A stretch of 64,000 nt of DNA from an uncultured Paludibaculum sp. Lineage in GTDB: Bacteria > Acidobacteriota > Terriglobia > Bryobacterales > Bryobacteraceae. How positions within the stretch are numbered: position 1 is the stretch's first letter; each line of letters opens with the position of its first letter. The stretch covers positions 2,108,001 through 2,172,000 of the forward strand of contig NZ_OY762267.1 of the NCBI RefSeq assembly GCF_963665245.1. Reading direction: 5' to 3'. A program made the translations under genes and the position numbers. Below are positions 33,785 through 41,635 of the stretch, in pieces. The notes under the pieces were generated by a model. It searched no databases, was not told the DNA's origin, and was given only the letters and a program-made list of their open reading frames with translations.

Positions 33785-35173
33785 CTACTTCTTGGGCTCC
33801 GCGGGCTTGGGCTCCTCTTTGTCAGGGTAGACCCAGAGTTTGGTTTGGTTCGACTTGGCGAGATATTTCTTCGAGACACGCAGGACGTCATCGGCGGTCA
33901 CCTTGCGGTACTTCTCAAGCTCGGTGTTATAGCGCTCGGGGTCGCCGAGGAGGACGGCGCACTTGCCGAGGAAGTCCGCCTTGGACTGCACGCCTTCGCG
34001 ACCGATGATGAAGCCGGCGATGGTCTGGTTCTTAGCCTTGGAGAGCTCTTCGTCGGAGACGGGCTTTTCGGCCATCTCCTGGAAGGTGTACTCGAGGCTG
34101 TTGGCCACTTCCTTGATGTTCTTGCCTTGGTTGACGACGGCGAAGCCGAAGAAGACGGAGGGGCCTTCGAGGAAGAGACCTTCGCCCTGGGCGGCCACGG
34201 CCGACTGTTCGTCGTAGACGAGGCGCTTGTAGAGGCGTGAGGACTGGCCGGTGGAAAGGATGGAAGAGGCAATTTCGAGAGCGTAGGAATCGGGATGGCC
34301 CAGCGGCGGCAGGTGGTAGGCGTTGACTACGGCATCGAGCGGGACGTTCTTGTACTTGATGGTCGTCTCGCGAGCGGCGGTTTGCGCGGGTTCGGTGGCG
34401 CTCACGCGAGGAATGGGTTTGCCCTTGGGAATGGGTCCGAAGTGCTTCTCGATGAGGGCGATGGCTTCCTTGGTGTCGAAGTCGCCCACGGCCACCAGAG
34501 TGGCGTTATTGGGGACGTAGAAGAGGTCGTGGAATTCCTTGACGTCCTCGACGGTCGCCTTGTTGAGGTCGTCCATGGAGCCGATGGGGAGGTGCTTGTA
34601 GGGGTAACTCGTGTAAGTCTGGGCCAGGACATCCTCGAAGATGAGGCCGTAGGGCGGGTTCTCGAAGCGGAGACGGCGCTCCTCCTTGACGACTTCGCGC
34701 TCCTTCTTGAAATTCACGTCGGAGACGTCGAGGGAGGCCAGGCGGTCGGCTTCGAGCCACAACATGCGCTCCAGATAGTTGGACGGGAAGGTTTCCCAAT
34801 AGACGGTCTGGTCGAAGCTGGTGTAGGCGTTGACCTGGCCGCCGGCCTCGCGGACGTAGCGCATGTGCTCTTCCGGGCCGACGTTCTTGGATCCGCGGAA
34901 CATGATGTGCTCGAACAAGTGAGCGAAGCCGGTGCGGCCGGTCTTCTCGTCCTTGGAGCCGACATGGAACCAGACCTGAAGGTTGGTGACGGGCCGGGAG
35001 TGATCCTCGGCGAGCACGACCTTGAGGCCGTTGGGCAGTTCGTGGCGGGTGATGTGAAGAGGGGGAGGGGTATCGGCGGCGAAGGCCATCGTAGTCATTG
35101 TAAAGGCGGCCCAGGGAACGAGGCAGAACACGCGCAGTTTTCGTGCGGGGTTACGGCTGGATTGGAGCGGCAT
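33785..35173 (-). CDS. M16 family zinc peptidase, catalytic subunit
   Basis: A 462-aa exported protein with a signal peptide (about 10-32, LRVFCLVPWAAFTMTTMAFA). The M16 active site is intact: TGFAHLFEHIMFRGS supplies H-x-x-E-H, with the distal Glu expected near KKEREVVKEERRLRFENPP. The Arg/Tyr pair of the second domain lies in SSRLYKRLVYDEQS. The enzyme cleaves peptides in a chamber formed with its partner, here the inactive subunit encoded 11 nt downstream. The open frame extends 98 codons upstream without a plausible start; ATG 35173 begins a normal signal peptide. Confidence 0.9.
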   Translation of the reverse strand: MPLQSSRNPARKLRVFCLVPWAAFTMTTMAFAADTPPPLHITRHELPNGLKVVLAEDHSRPVTNLQVWFHVGSKDEKTGRTGFAHLFEHIMFRGSKNVGPEEHMRYVREAGGQVNAYTSFDQTVYWETFPSNYLERMLWLEADRLASLDVSDVNFKKEREVVKEERRLRFENPPYGLIFEDVLAQTYTSYPYKHLPIGSMDDLNKATVEDVKEFHDLFYVPNNATLVAVGDFDTKEAIALIEKHFGPIPKGKPIPRVSATEPAQTAARETTIKYKNVPLDAVVNAYHLPPLGHPDSYALEIASSILSTGQSSRLYKRLVYDEQSAVAAQGEGLFLEGPSVFFGFAVVNQGKNIKEVANSLEYTFQEMAEKPVSDEELSKAKNQTIAGFIIGREGVQSKADFLGKCAVLLGDPERYNTELEKYRKVTADDVLRVSKKYLAKSNQTKLWVYPDKEEPKPAEPKK

Positions 35174-35734
35174 ATGGCAATATCCGGAGGTTACGGATTT
35201 GCCTTGAGCGTAGCAGATTGCGGGGAAAGTGTTCCTGGGGCACTGAAATGTTACGGGTGAGTGACCTGCGGCTGACGGTGTTACGAACGGTGCGGGGTGC
35301 CGCGAGGCCGCACAACGGCACCCCTCCAGTGGTCCGGCTGTCCCCCAGGGCTGGTTGCGCCGCCCCTTTTTCAGCCGTCCCTCCGAACTCTCGCCGGTTC
35401 CTCCTCCGAACCGGCGCCCACAGACGTCGACTTTGCTCCACAGGGGGTTTCCGGCGGCGCCCTCCAATCCCGCGACCTGGCCAGCGCGAATCTCTCCTCC
35501 GATCTTCGCGTGGCATTCAGCCGTTGAATCTACCGGTCCAGAAACCCCTCAGCGGGCCTTTGGAATCGACCCACTTCTGTATAGAGCATGTGGTGTGCCA
35601 AAGTCACCTAGCGTGGATCCTATTGAGAACTAAGGAGAATTGCTGAGGTGCAGGGTGGGGTTGTACAGTGAGTGGTCAGACGCTGTCCAGACTTTGGACA
35701 GCGAGGCGTGTACACGGTAGACTAGCGGATTGTC
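35174..35734. other. Intergenic region with dyad upstream of the regulator gene
   Basis: This 561-nt divergent spacer lies between the M16 operon and the enhancer-binding-type regulator. Open frames inside it show no family features. Its notable element is a perfect dyad at 35681-35703. Confidence 0.5.
35681..35703. promoter_or_regulatory. Perfect 9-bp dyad upstream of the GAF-AAA+ regulator
   Basis: CGCTGTCCA and TGGACAGCG are perfectly inverted around GACTT, ending 31 nt before the regulator's ATG. Fis-type HTH proteins bind TGTC-N-GACA-like dyads, so this is a candidate autoregulatory operator or upstream activating site; a transcript hairpin is the alternative. Confidence 0.5.
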
Positions 35735-37273
35735 ATGCTAAGCAAGCTGCCAGCATCGGAGAAGCTCGCGGCGATTCTGCGCATCAGCCAGCGCATGAAC
35801 TCGGAGCGCGACCTGCACCAGTTGCTGGACCTGGTAGCGGAAGAGGGCGCGCGGCTGTTGGGGGCAGAGCGGGCCAGCATTTTCCTGTTGAGCGAAGACG
35901 GGCGGGAGCTGACTTCCAAGGTGGCCCTGGGGAGCTCGGAGATGATCCGGCTGGACTCGTCGCAGGGGATTGCCGGTACGGTGGTATCGACGTGTGAAGA
36001 GATCTGTGTCGACGACGCCTATGGGGATAAGCGGTTCTACCAGGGCGTGGACGAGCGCAGCGGCTACCGGACAAAGAACATGCTGGCCGTGCCGTTGACC
36101 GACCTGGACGGGCGGGCGATTGGCGCGTTCGAGATCCTGAACAAGCACGACGGCGGATTCGACGAGGAAGACAAGCAGATTACGCGAGCGCTGGCGGCGA
36201 GCGCGGCGATCGCGATCCAGACGGCGAAGTTTATCGCCGAATTACAGCGGCACAGGGTGCGGCTGGAGGACGAGAACCGCAATCTGTTGAGAGAGTTGGG
36301 CGGGAAGCTACCGGGCAAGACGATTCTAGGGTCGCACCCGAAGATCGAGGAACTGCGGCGAATGATCGAGCGGGTGGCCGACGCCGAAGTGACAGTGCTG
36401 ATAACGGGGGAGAGCGGGACGGGGAAAGACCTGATTGCGCGGTCGCTGCACTTTGCAAGTCCGCGGGCCGCTCGTCCGTTTGTCGCCTTGAACTGCGCGG
36501 CCCTGCCGGAGACGTTGGTGGAGACGGAGTTGTTCGGCGTGGAGAAGGGCGTGGCGACAGGGGTGGACCGGCGGGCCGGAAAGTTCGAGTCGGCACACGG
36601 CGGGACGCTGTTCCTGGACGAGATTGGCGACTTGAGCCTGGCCGCGCAGGCAAAGATCCTGAGAGTGTTGCAGGAGCGCGTGGTGGAGCGGATTGGCGGA
36701 CGGACCCCGATTCCGGTGGATGTGCGCGTGATCGCGGCCACCAACAAGGATCTGGCGGATGCGATTGCCAAGAACCTGTTCCGCGAGGATCTGTACTACC
36801 GGCTGAACGTGATCCATCTGAGAACGACGCCGCTGCGGCAGATGACGGCGGACATTCCGGCGTTGGCTGCGATGTTGCTGTCGCGGATTGCAGACGAGAT
36901 GCGGCGGCCGGTGCTGGGGTTGTCGAGGGCAGCCCTGGATGCGCTGGCGGGCTACCGGTGGCCCGGCAACATCCGGCAACTGGAGAACGAGCTCCGGCGC
37001 GCGATGGTGGTGGCGCGAGGGGCAATGATCGAACCCGAGGATTTCTCGGAGGCGCTGGAGGGGGACGCGGAGAAGCGGCCCGCGGAGGCGGCTCCGGGCC
37101 GGGGCTTGCAGGAAGAGATTGAGGATCTGGAGCGGCGACGGATTCAGGAGGCGATGGCACGGCACGGCCAGAACCAGCAGAAGACCGCCCGGGCACTGGG
37201 TTTGAGCCGCCAGGGGCTGATCAATAAATTGAAGCGGTATGGCATCAAGTCCAACGCCGCGGAGGAAGAGTAA
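35735..37273 (+). CDS. GAF-domain AAA+ enhancer-binding-type regulator with altered GAFTGA loop
   Basis: A 512-aa regulator. Residues 20-170 are a GAF sensor (LLDLVAEEGARLLGAERASI, with VPLTDLDGRAIGAFEILNKH). Residues 196-425 are the sigma-54-type AAA+ domain: Walker A GESGTGKD (225-232), Walker B TLFLDEIGDL (291-300) and the R-finger region FREDLYYRLNVI. Residues 465-505 form a Fis-type HTH (QNQQKTARALGLSRQGLINK). The sigma-54 contact loop, usually GAFTGA, reads GVATGV at 272-277, inside ELFGVEKGVATGVDRRAGKF. It may still act through sigma-54 or may have diverged. It is followed after 2 nt by a membrane-protein gene and faces the microcompartment shell genes, a plausible target. Confidence 0.92.
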   Translation: MLSKLPASEKLAAILRISQRMNSERDLHQLLDLVAEEGARLLGAERASIFLLSEDGRELTSKVALGSSEMIRLDSSQGIAGTVVSTCEEICVDDAYGDKRFYQGVDERSGYRTKNMLAVPLTDLDGRAIGAFEILNKHDGGFDEEDKQITRALAASAAIAIQTAKFIAELQRHRVRLEDENRNLLRELGGKLPGKTILGSHPKIEELRRMIERVADAEVTVLITGESGTGKDLIARSLHFASPRAARPFVALNCAALPETLVETELFGVEKGVATGVDRRAGKFESAHGGTLFLDEIGDLSLAAQAKILRVLQERVVERIGGRTPIPVDVRVIAATNKDLADAIAKNLFREDLYYRLNVIHLRTTPLRQMTADIPALAAMLLSRIADEMRRPVLGLSRAALDALAGYRWPGNIRQLENELRRAMVVARGAMIEPEDFSEALEGDAEKRPAEAAPGRGLQEEIEDLERRRIQEAMARHGQNQQKTARALGLSRQGLINKLKRYGIKSNAAEEE

Positions 37274-37275
37274 CG

Positions 37276-37911
37276 GTGGCCAACAAGGCTCGACTGGGCA
37301 ACACGTCGTCGGCGCATGACCGGATTTCGCACCGCACATCCTGGATGACAAGGCGGTTCACGGCAGTGGTTTTGAGCATGTGGATGGGGGCGATCCTGCT
37401 GGCGATTCTAGTGGCTCCGGCGGGCTACCACTCAGCGGACAGCACCATGGCGAGGCCGCCCGAGCATGTGGCGAAGGCCATGAAGCAACTGGGGCAGGCG
37501 CCGATGCGGGCGGTTCTCCAGTATCAGGCAACCGAGGCGAGCCGGGTGGTGTTGGAGTGGTGGGGGCTGTTGCAGGTGGGCATGGCCGTGGCGGTGTTCC
37601 TGCTGCTGTTGTTTGGAAGCACGGCGGGGCGACCGGCGTTGGGGCTGTCGTTGGGTATGCTGCTGATGGCGCTGCTGCAGGAGTTCTTCCTGATCCCAAG
37701 GATCTCGGAGATTGGGCAGGAGATCCAGGTGGTGAATCAGACGCAGGCGGCGGAGATGGCGGCGAAGGTGCGCGCGCTGCACCTGGGCTTCACGGCGTTC
37801 GAGATGGCGGTGGTGCTACTGGGGGCGATTCTTCTTGGACTGCTTCTTCGGAGCCGGCCGGGGTTCAGCGGGAGCAGGAGCGGCCTGGGCGGGGACGACG
37901 GCGACGTCTGA
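37276..37911 (+). CDS. Four-helix membrane protein (DUF4149/TMEM205-like)
   Basis: A 211-aa protein beginning with GTG 2 nt after the regulator's stop. Four membrane helices are evident: TAVVLSMWMGAILLAILVAP, LLQVGMAVAVFLLLLFG, LSLGMLLMALLQEFFLIP and FEMAVVLLGAILLGLLL. The layout, with F-L-I-P-R-I after helix 3 and a short helical loop before helix 4 (HLGFTA), resembles DUF4149. Its 3' 96 nt overlap the convergent first pentamer shell gene, an unusual extent of overlap in this compact region. The function is unknown; co-transcription with the regulator suggests a sensing or housekeeping role for the same system. Confidence 0.75.
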   Translation: MANKARLGNTSSAHDRISHRTSWMTRRFTAVVLSMWMGAILLAILVAPAGYHSADSTMARPPEHVAKAMKQLGQAPMRAVLQYQATEASRVVLEWWGLLQVGMAVAVFLLLLFGSTAGRPALGLSLGMLLMALLQEFFLIPRISEIGQEIQVVNQTQAAEMAAKVRALHLGFTAFEMAVVLLGAILLGLLLRSRPGFSGSRSGLGGDDGDV

Positions 37912-38178
37912 TACCAGTTGGATGTGATCGATGATGCCGATGACGGCGGTGTCGATGGGGGCGATTTTGAGGCCCACGCTGGTGAAGGCGGCGAATCCGT
38001 CCTGGACGATCAGAACGCGGTCGCCGATGCCAGCGGTGACACTGTCGACGGCGACGATGGGGTTGCCGCGATAGGACCCGTCGAGATCGAGAGGCTGAAC
38101 GAGCAGGATCTTCTTACCCTCGTGGGAGGCGTGCTTCTGCGTGGCCGTAATGTCGCCAATGACCTGCCCGATCAGCAT
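37816..38178 (-). CDS. Microcompartment vertex protein, BMC-P (EutN/CcmL family) with extended tail
   Basis: A 120-aa pentamer-forming shell protein. The EutN/CcmL core occupies residues 1-87: MLIGQVIGDITATQKHASHE, LLVQPLDLDG, AVDSVTAGIGDRVLIVQDG and the closing strand DTAVIGIIDHIQLV. Beyond it lies an Ala/Pro/Lys tail of about 30 residues ending in KKQSKKNRPQ, absent from the two sister proteins. BMC-P proteins cap the vertices of bacterial microcompartments. The start overlaps the stop of the next BMC-P gene by 7 nt, and the tail-coding part overlaps the convergent membrane gene by 96 nt. Confidence 0.93.
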   Translation of the reverse strand: MLIGQVIGDITATQKHASHEGKKILLVQPLDLDGSYRGNPIVAVDSVTAGIGDRVLIVQDGFAAFTSVGLKIAPIDTAVIGIIDHIQLVSDVAVVPAQAAPAPAEPRPAPKKQSKKNRPQ

Positions 38179-38468
38179 GGTCCACCTGCTTCGGCCTTGG
38201 GTTTGCCGAGATTGAGTTCGTCGACGATGCCGACCACCGTGGCGTCAGAAGGGACTTCGGCGTCGGTGAACGGGAATGTGGCTTCCTTGCCACGCACCCA
38301 ATAGATGAGTTCGCCGGAGCCGGCACCCGTGCAATCGGTGCAGACGATGGCGCGGCCGGTGAGAGTGAGATCGGCTTTGACGGGCTGGACGATGAGCAGG
38401 CGCTGACCGGTGAGGCCCAGGTTTTTGACGGTGGACCAGACACAGCCTACGACTCGGCCTAATTGCAC
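38172..38468 (-). CDS. Microcompartment vertex protein, BMC-P (EutN/CcmL family)
   Basis: A 98-aa EutN/CcmL protein: MQLGRVVGCVWSTVKNLGLT, LLIVQPVKADL, TGAGSGELIYWVRGKEA and the final strand SDATVVGIVDEL. The segment GSGELIYWVRG is the pentamer-interface loop. It contains an unusual number of cysteines for a vertex protein (positions 9, 43, 46 and the final residue). It starts 12 nt after the stop of the third pentamer gene and overlaps the tailed pentamer gene by 7 nt, so the four shell genes form one operon. Confidence 0.93.
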   Translation of the reverse strand: MQLGRVVGCVWSTVKNLGLTGQRLLIVQPVKADLTLTGRAIVCTDCTGAGSGELIYWVRGKEATFPFTDAEVPSDATVVGIVDELNLGKPKAEAGGPC

Positions 38469-38480
38469 GTGCGGATCCCC

Positions 38481-38756
38481 TTAGCGGCCCGTATCCATCG
38501 AAACGTTGTCGACGATGCCGACGATGACGCAATCGACGGGTTTGTCCTTGCAGCCTTCGGCCATGCGGGCGCTGCTGCCGGCGACGGTGATGACCAGTTC
38601 GCGAAAACCGGCGCTGACGGTGTCGATGGCGACGAGATAGCCCGCTTCATCCTTTCCGTCGGGCGTGACGGGCTTGATGATGAGCAGTTTGTGCCCTTCG
38701 AGTCGAGGATCTTTGCGGGTGGCAACAATCGTGCCGACCACACGGCCGAGCGTCAT
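38481..38756 (-). CDS. Microcompartment vertex protein, BMC-P (EutN/CcmL family)
   Basis: A 91-aa EutN/CcmL protein: MTLGRVVGTIVATRKDPRLE, KLLIIKPVTPDGKDEAGYLV, AIDTVSAGFRELVITVAGSS and the C-terminal strand DCVIVGIVDNVSM. It lies 18 nt after the stop of the hexamer gene. The three vertex proteins have clearly diverged from each other, which argues for distinct roles or mixed pentamers rather than recent duplication. Confidence 0.94.
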   Translation of the reverse strand: MTLGRVVGTIVATRKDPRLEGHKLLIIKPVTPDGKDEAGYLVAIDTVSAGFRELVITVAGSSARMAEGCKDKPVDCVIVGIVDNVSMDTGR

Positions 38757-38774
38757 TTGAATTCCCTTCGCGGC

Positions 38775-39059
38775 CTATTTGGACGATTTGCCGATGGGCA
38801 GGATGGCTTCGAGGCTGGGATGGGGCCGGGGGATGACGTGGACGCCGACGAGTTCACCGACACGGCGGGCAGCCGCGGCACCGGCATCGGTAGCGGCCCG
38901 GACGGCGGCAACATCGCCACGAACGAGTGCGGTGACGTAGCCCGAACCGATTTTTTCCCAACCGACCAAGTTCACATTGGCGGCCTTGACCATCGCATCA
39001 GCGGCCTCGACCATGGAGACCAGACCGCGACATTCCACCATTCCAAGTGCTTCACCCAT
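38775..39059 (-). CDS. Microcompartment shell hexamer protein, BMC-H
   Basis: A 94-aa single-domain BMC protein (Pfam BMC type): [60 protein letters not shown] and [15 protein letters not shown]. The [15 protein letters not shown] segment forms the central pore and the following helix. Six copies form the flat tiles of a microcompartment facet. It is the first gene of a four-gene shell operon (one BMC-H and three BMC-P). No signature enzyme, aldehyde dehydrogenase or PduL-type phosphotransacylase is adjacent. ATG 39059 gives a normal N-terminus; the frame upstream is spacer. Confidence 0.96.
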   Translation of the reverse strand: MGEALGMVECRGLVSMVEAADAMVKAANVNLVGWEKIGSGYVTALVRGDVAAVRAATDAGAAAARRVGELVGVHVIPRPHPSLEAILPIGKSSK

Positions 39060-39492
39060 CGACGAGTTCCTCTCTGCTGACACACTGCGGCGTACGAGGG
39101 GCGCTGTCGCCACCTCGAATTTACTATTAGAGCGCAATGTGGCTCCGGATGGAATAACCGGGGGACCGGTGGGCATTTCCTTCCTATGGCAGGCGGCCGT
39201 GGTGTGTCCAGGCAGGGCGGCGAAGAGGATGTGCGGCGGGGTGATGGTGTCCGGCTTACGGAGAGCCAGCCAGGGAGCTGGCTGCGGACGGAGCGTCCGC
39301 CCTACCCGGGCGGGGTATCGGCCGGCTTCCAATCCTTTTCGAGGGCGGGCCGTCCAATGCTATCGAAAGTATCCCCGAAGCAACCGCTCCGATTCTGGCT
39401 TCGGGTGCTCCTGCTGTGCTATTTCGAGACGTGGGGGCTCGGAGTGAATGGCCGTGACTGGTAGAATGTGCTGACTAGGAGACGTTTCCACA
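39060..39492. other. Divergent spacer with two consecutive hairpins
   Basis: This 433-nt spacer separates the shell operon from the DUF2911 gene and should hold the shell promoter. Two hairpins stand side by side: AGCCAGC (39264-39270) with GCTGGCT (39277-39283), and GCGGACG (39284-39290) with CGTCCGC (39294-39300). The second resembles the inner stem of repeat family C. I see no sigma-54 -24/-12 box that I would defend. Confidence 0.5.
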
Positions 39493-40029
39493 ATGAAATC
39501 AAATATTTCGACGATCCTGAGCCTGGGCTTCCTGGGATGCCTGCTGACTGTGACTGCGAGCGCGCAGAAGGCGAGCCCTCATGAGACCACCACCGCGACT
39601 ATCGCGGGCAAGAAGATCACGATTGTGTACGGCCGTCCCTATGTGAAGGGCCGTGATGTGTGGCACACGGCTGTGGCGCCGGCGGGCAAAGTGTGGCGCA
39701 CGGGCGCCGACGAGGCGACGAAATTCACGACCGACGCGGACCTGATGGTGGGTACAGTGCACGTGCCGGCGGGGACCTACTCTCTGTTCACGATCCCGAG
39801 CGGGGACACCGGGAATTGGATGTTGATCCTGAACAAGACGGCGGATCAGTGGGGCGCATTCAAATATGAGGAAAAGCAGGATCTCGGCCGGACTGCAATG
39901 AAGGTGAAGAAGCTCTCGGCCCCGGTGGAACAACTGACAATCACAGTGGAACCGGGCAAGGGCAGCAACGGGACGCTGAAGATCGCCTGGGCGGATTCAG
40001 AGGCTTCAGTTCCGGTGATGGTGCACTAA
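39493..40029 (+). CDS. Secreted DUF2911 domain protein
   Basis: A 178-aa exported protein. The signal peptide (LSLGFLGCLLTVTASAQ) precedes the DUF2911 body with its typical strings: KKITIVYGRPYVKGRDVW, PAGKVWRTGADEATKFTT, VHVPAGTYSLFTIPSGD and NWMLILNKTADQWGAFKY. The family is common in Bacteroidota and Acidobacteriota and its biochemical role is unknown. It is monocistronic; a GCTGA-rich hairpin follows the stop and probably separates it from the convergent protease gene. Confidence 0.9.
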   Translation: MKSNISTILSLGFLGCLLTVTASAQKASPHETTTATIAGKKITIVYGRPYVKGRDVWHTAVAPAGKVWRTGADEATKFTTDADLMVGTVHVPAGTYSLFTIPSGDTGNWMLILNKTADQWGAFKYEEKQDLGRTAMKVKKLSAPVEQLTITVEPGKGSNGTLKIAWADSEASVPVMVH

Positions 40030-40080
40030 GCACTCACGTTCGGAGTTACGTGACGTATTTGCGGCACAGCCGTCAGCCAT

Positions 40081-40129
40081 CAGCGGTCAGCCTTCAGCTT
40101 CCGGAATCCGGGCTGAAAGCTGACCGCTG
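40081..40129. repeat. GCTGA-rich inverted repeat between convergent genes
   Basis: CAGCGGTCAGCCTTCAG (40081-40097) pairs with CTGAAAGCTGACCGCTG (40113-40129) over 17 bp with one mismatch. It could act as a bidirectional terminator, and shares its GCTGA units with 8631-8661. Confidence 0.6.
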
Positions 40130-40146
40130 AGAGCTTACGGTCTGTG

Positions 40147-41568
40147 TTACGGCAGCTCAAAGCTGACGAAGCGTAGTTTGCCGGCACGCTCGATCTGGAC
40201 GGCTATAGGGTCCGCGGACTTCATCTTTCTCAGGAGCTGGCGCAAGGCCGCCACCGAAGAGACATTGGAGCCATTGATCGAGTAGATTACGTCGCCGGCC
40301 TTGAACCCATCCTCCAGCAGAGGACCATCCGCATGACGGGCGGCCACCAACAGGCCGCCTGTTTCGCGTCTGATGGGTTCCACCTGTTCCCGCAGCTTGG
40401 GGGTTAAGTCGACGACAAAGATGCCGAGCTCGGAGACGAGGTTCTCCTCGCGGCTGGCGAGCTCCGCGTAGGTGGTAGCTTCGTCGTGGCGCTCGACTAC
40501 CTTGACCGTGACGGCCAGCCGGCGCTTGCCGCGGACGATCTCCAGGTTCACGGTCTCGCCAATGGCCGGGCGATACACATTGATGTTGAACTGGCGGGCG
40601 TTCTCCATGATCTTGCCGTTGAGGCTGTAGATGATGTCGCCGACACGCAGACCGGCCTTTTCACCTTCCCCTTCCGGTTCGACGTCGCCGATGACAACGC
40701 CCCAATTCTGACCGAGCTTCAGACCTTCGGCCAGGGATGGGGAGATGGTCTGGGCAGTGACTCCGATCTCGCCGCGGACGACGCGGCCGGACTTGCGAAT
40801 CTGGTCGACGACATTGGCCACGATGTTGGAAGGTACGGCGAAACCAATGCCTTCGCTACCACCGGACTGCGTGAGGATGAGGGTGTTGATGCCGACGACA
40901 TTGCCGGAGGAGTCGACCAGCGGGCCGCCACTGTTGCCGGGATTGATGGGCGCGTCGGTCTGGATGTAGATCATCGGGTCGTCGGGTTTCAACTGGCGCG
41001 CGGGGGAGCTGACGACGCCCATGGTGACAGAATTGTCGAGACCCATGGGACTGCCGAAGGCGAGGACGAGTTGGCCCTGCTCGACGGTGTCGGAGTCGGC
41101 CAGGCGGAGGGCGGGGAGTCCTCTTTCGTTCACCTTGAGGAGGGCGACGTCGGTTTCGAGGTCGAGCCCGACGAGTTCGGCGCGCATAATGCGGCCCGTG
41201 GGGCGGACGGCGGAGCGGCGGGTGCCCGAGTTGCTCTCGACCGTAGTGGGCAGGCTGACCTGGACGCGTTGAGCGCCAATGACGACGTGAGCGTTGGTGA
41301 CGATGAAGCCGGATTCGTCGATGATGACTCCGGAGCCGGAGCTCTGCTGGCGGGCGGCGACGCCGGGCTCGTCGGTTTCGTCGCCTTCGAGCTGGCGGTA
41401 GCCGACTGCGGTGACCTTGACGACCGAGGTATGGACGCGCCGGCTCAGGCCCTGAAAGCTACCACTGAGGGCGGCAAACTCGCCTCCGGCGGCGACGGGC
41501 TGAGGCTGCGTTTGCGCGAGCAAGAGCAGCGAAGTGGCGACGGCTCCGAGGATCAATTTAGTCAGCAA
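40147..41568 (-). CDS. Do/DegP-type periplasmic serine protease with two PDZ domains
   Basis: A 473-aa exported S1C protease. A signal peptide (LILGAVATSLLLLAQTQ) precedes the trypsin-like domain with triad His in IVTNAHVVIG, Asp in GLDLETDVALLKV and Ser in DAPINPGNSGGPLVDSSGNV. PDZ1 (about 270-360) includes GVVIGDVEPEGEGEKAGLR and GDIIYSLNGK, and PDZ2 (about 390-470) includes GLLVAARHADGPLLEDGFKA and GDVIYSING. The family degrades and refolds misfolded envelope proteins. It is monocistronic, with the divergent aldo/keto reductase 67 nt away. The substrate loop region has an insertion (NSGTRRSAVRPTGR) that is longer than in E. coli DegP. Confidence 0.95.
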   Translation of the reverse strand: MLTKLILGAVATSLLLLAQTQPQPVAAGGEFAALSGSFQGLSRRVHTSVVKVTAVGYRQLEGDETDEPGVAARQQSSGSGVIIDESGFIVTNAHVVIGAQRVQVSLPTTVESNSGTRRSAVRPTGRIMRAELVGLDLETDVALLKVNERGLPALRLADSDTVEQGQLVLAFGSPMGLDNSVTMGVVSSPARQLKPDDPMIYIQTDAPINPGNSGGPLVDSSGNVVGINTLILTQSGGSEGIGFAVPSNIVANVVDQIRKSGRVVRGEIGVTAQTISPSLAEGLKLGQNWGVVIGDVEPEGEGEKAGLRVGDIIYSLNGKIMENARQFNINVYRPAIGETVNLEIVRGKRRLAVTVKVVERHDEATTYAELASREENLVSELGIFVVDLTPKLREQVEPIRRETGGLLVAARHADGPLLEDGFKAGDVIYSINGSNVSSVAALRQLLRKMKSADPIAVQIERAGKLRFVSFELP

Positions 41569-41635
41569 GCAATTCCCCCGTTTTGTCCTATTCTAATCTC
41601 TAGACCTGCATCGTATTTTTGGAGGACTACAGAAC

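Noticed and set aside
32091..33830. Plus-strand ORF of 579 aa
   Set aside because: Antisense to the M16 peptidase gene and without any family motif.
35143..35646. Small gene in the spacer before the regulator
   Set aside because: The ORF has no recognisable domain, an Arg/Ser/Pro-rich composition and begins inside the M16 gene.
37816..39059. Carboxysome locus
   Set aside because: There is no RuBisCO, CsoS2 or CcmM nearby and the beta-carbonic anhydrase at 55.4 kb is 16 kb away beside unrelated genes.
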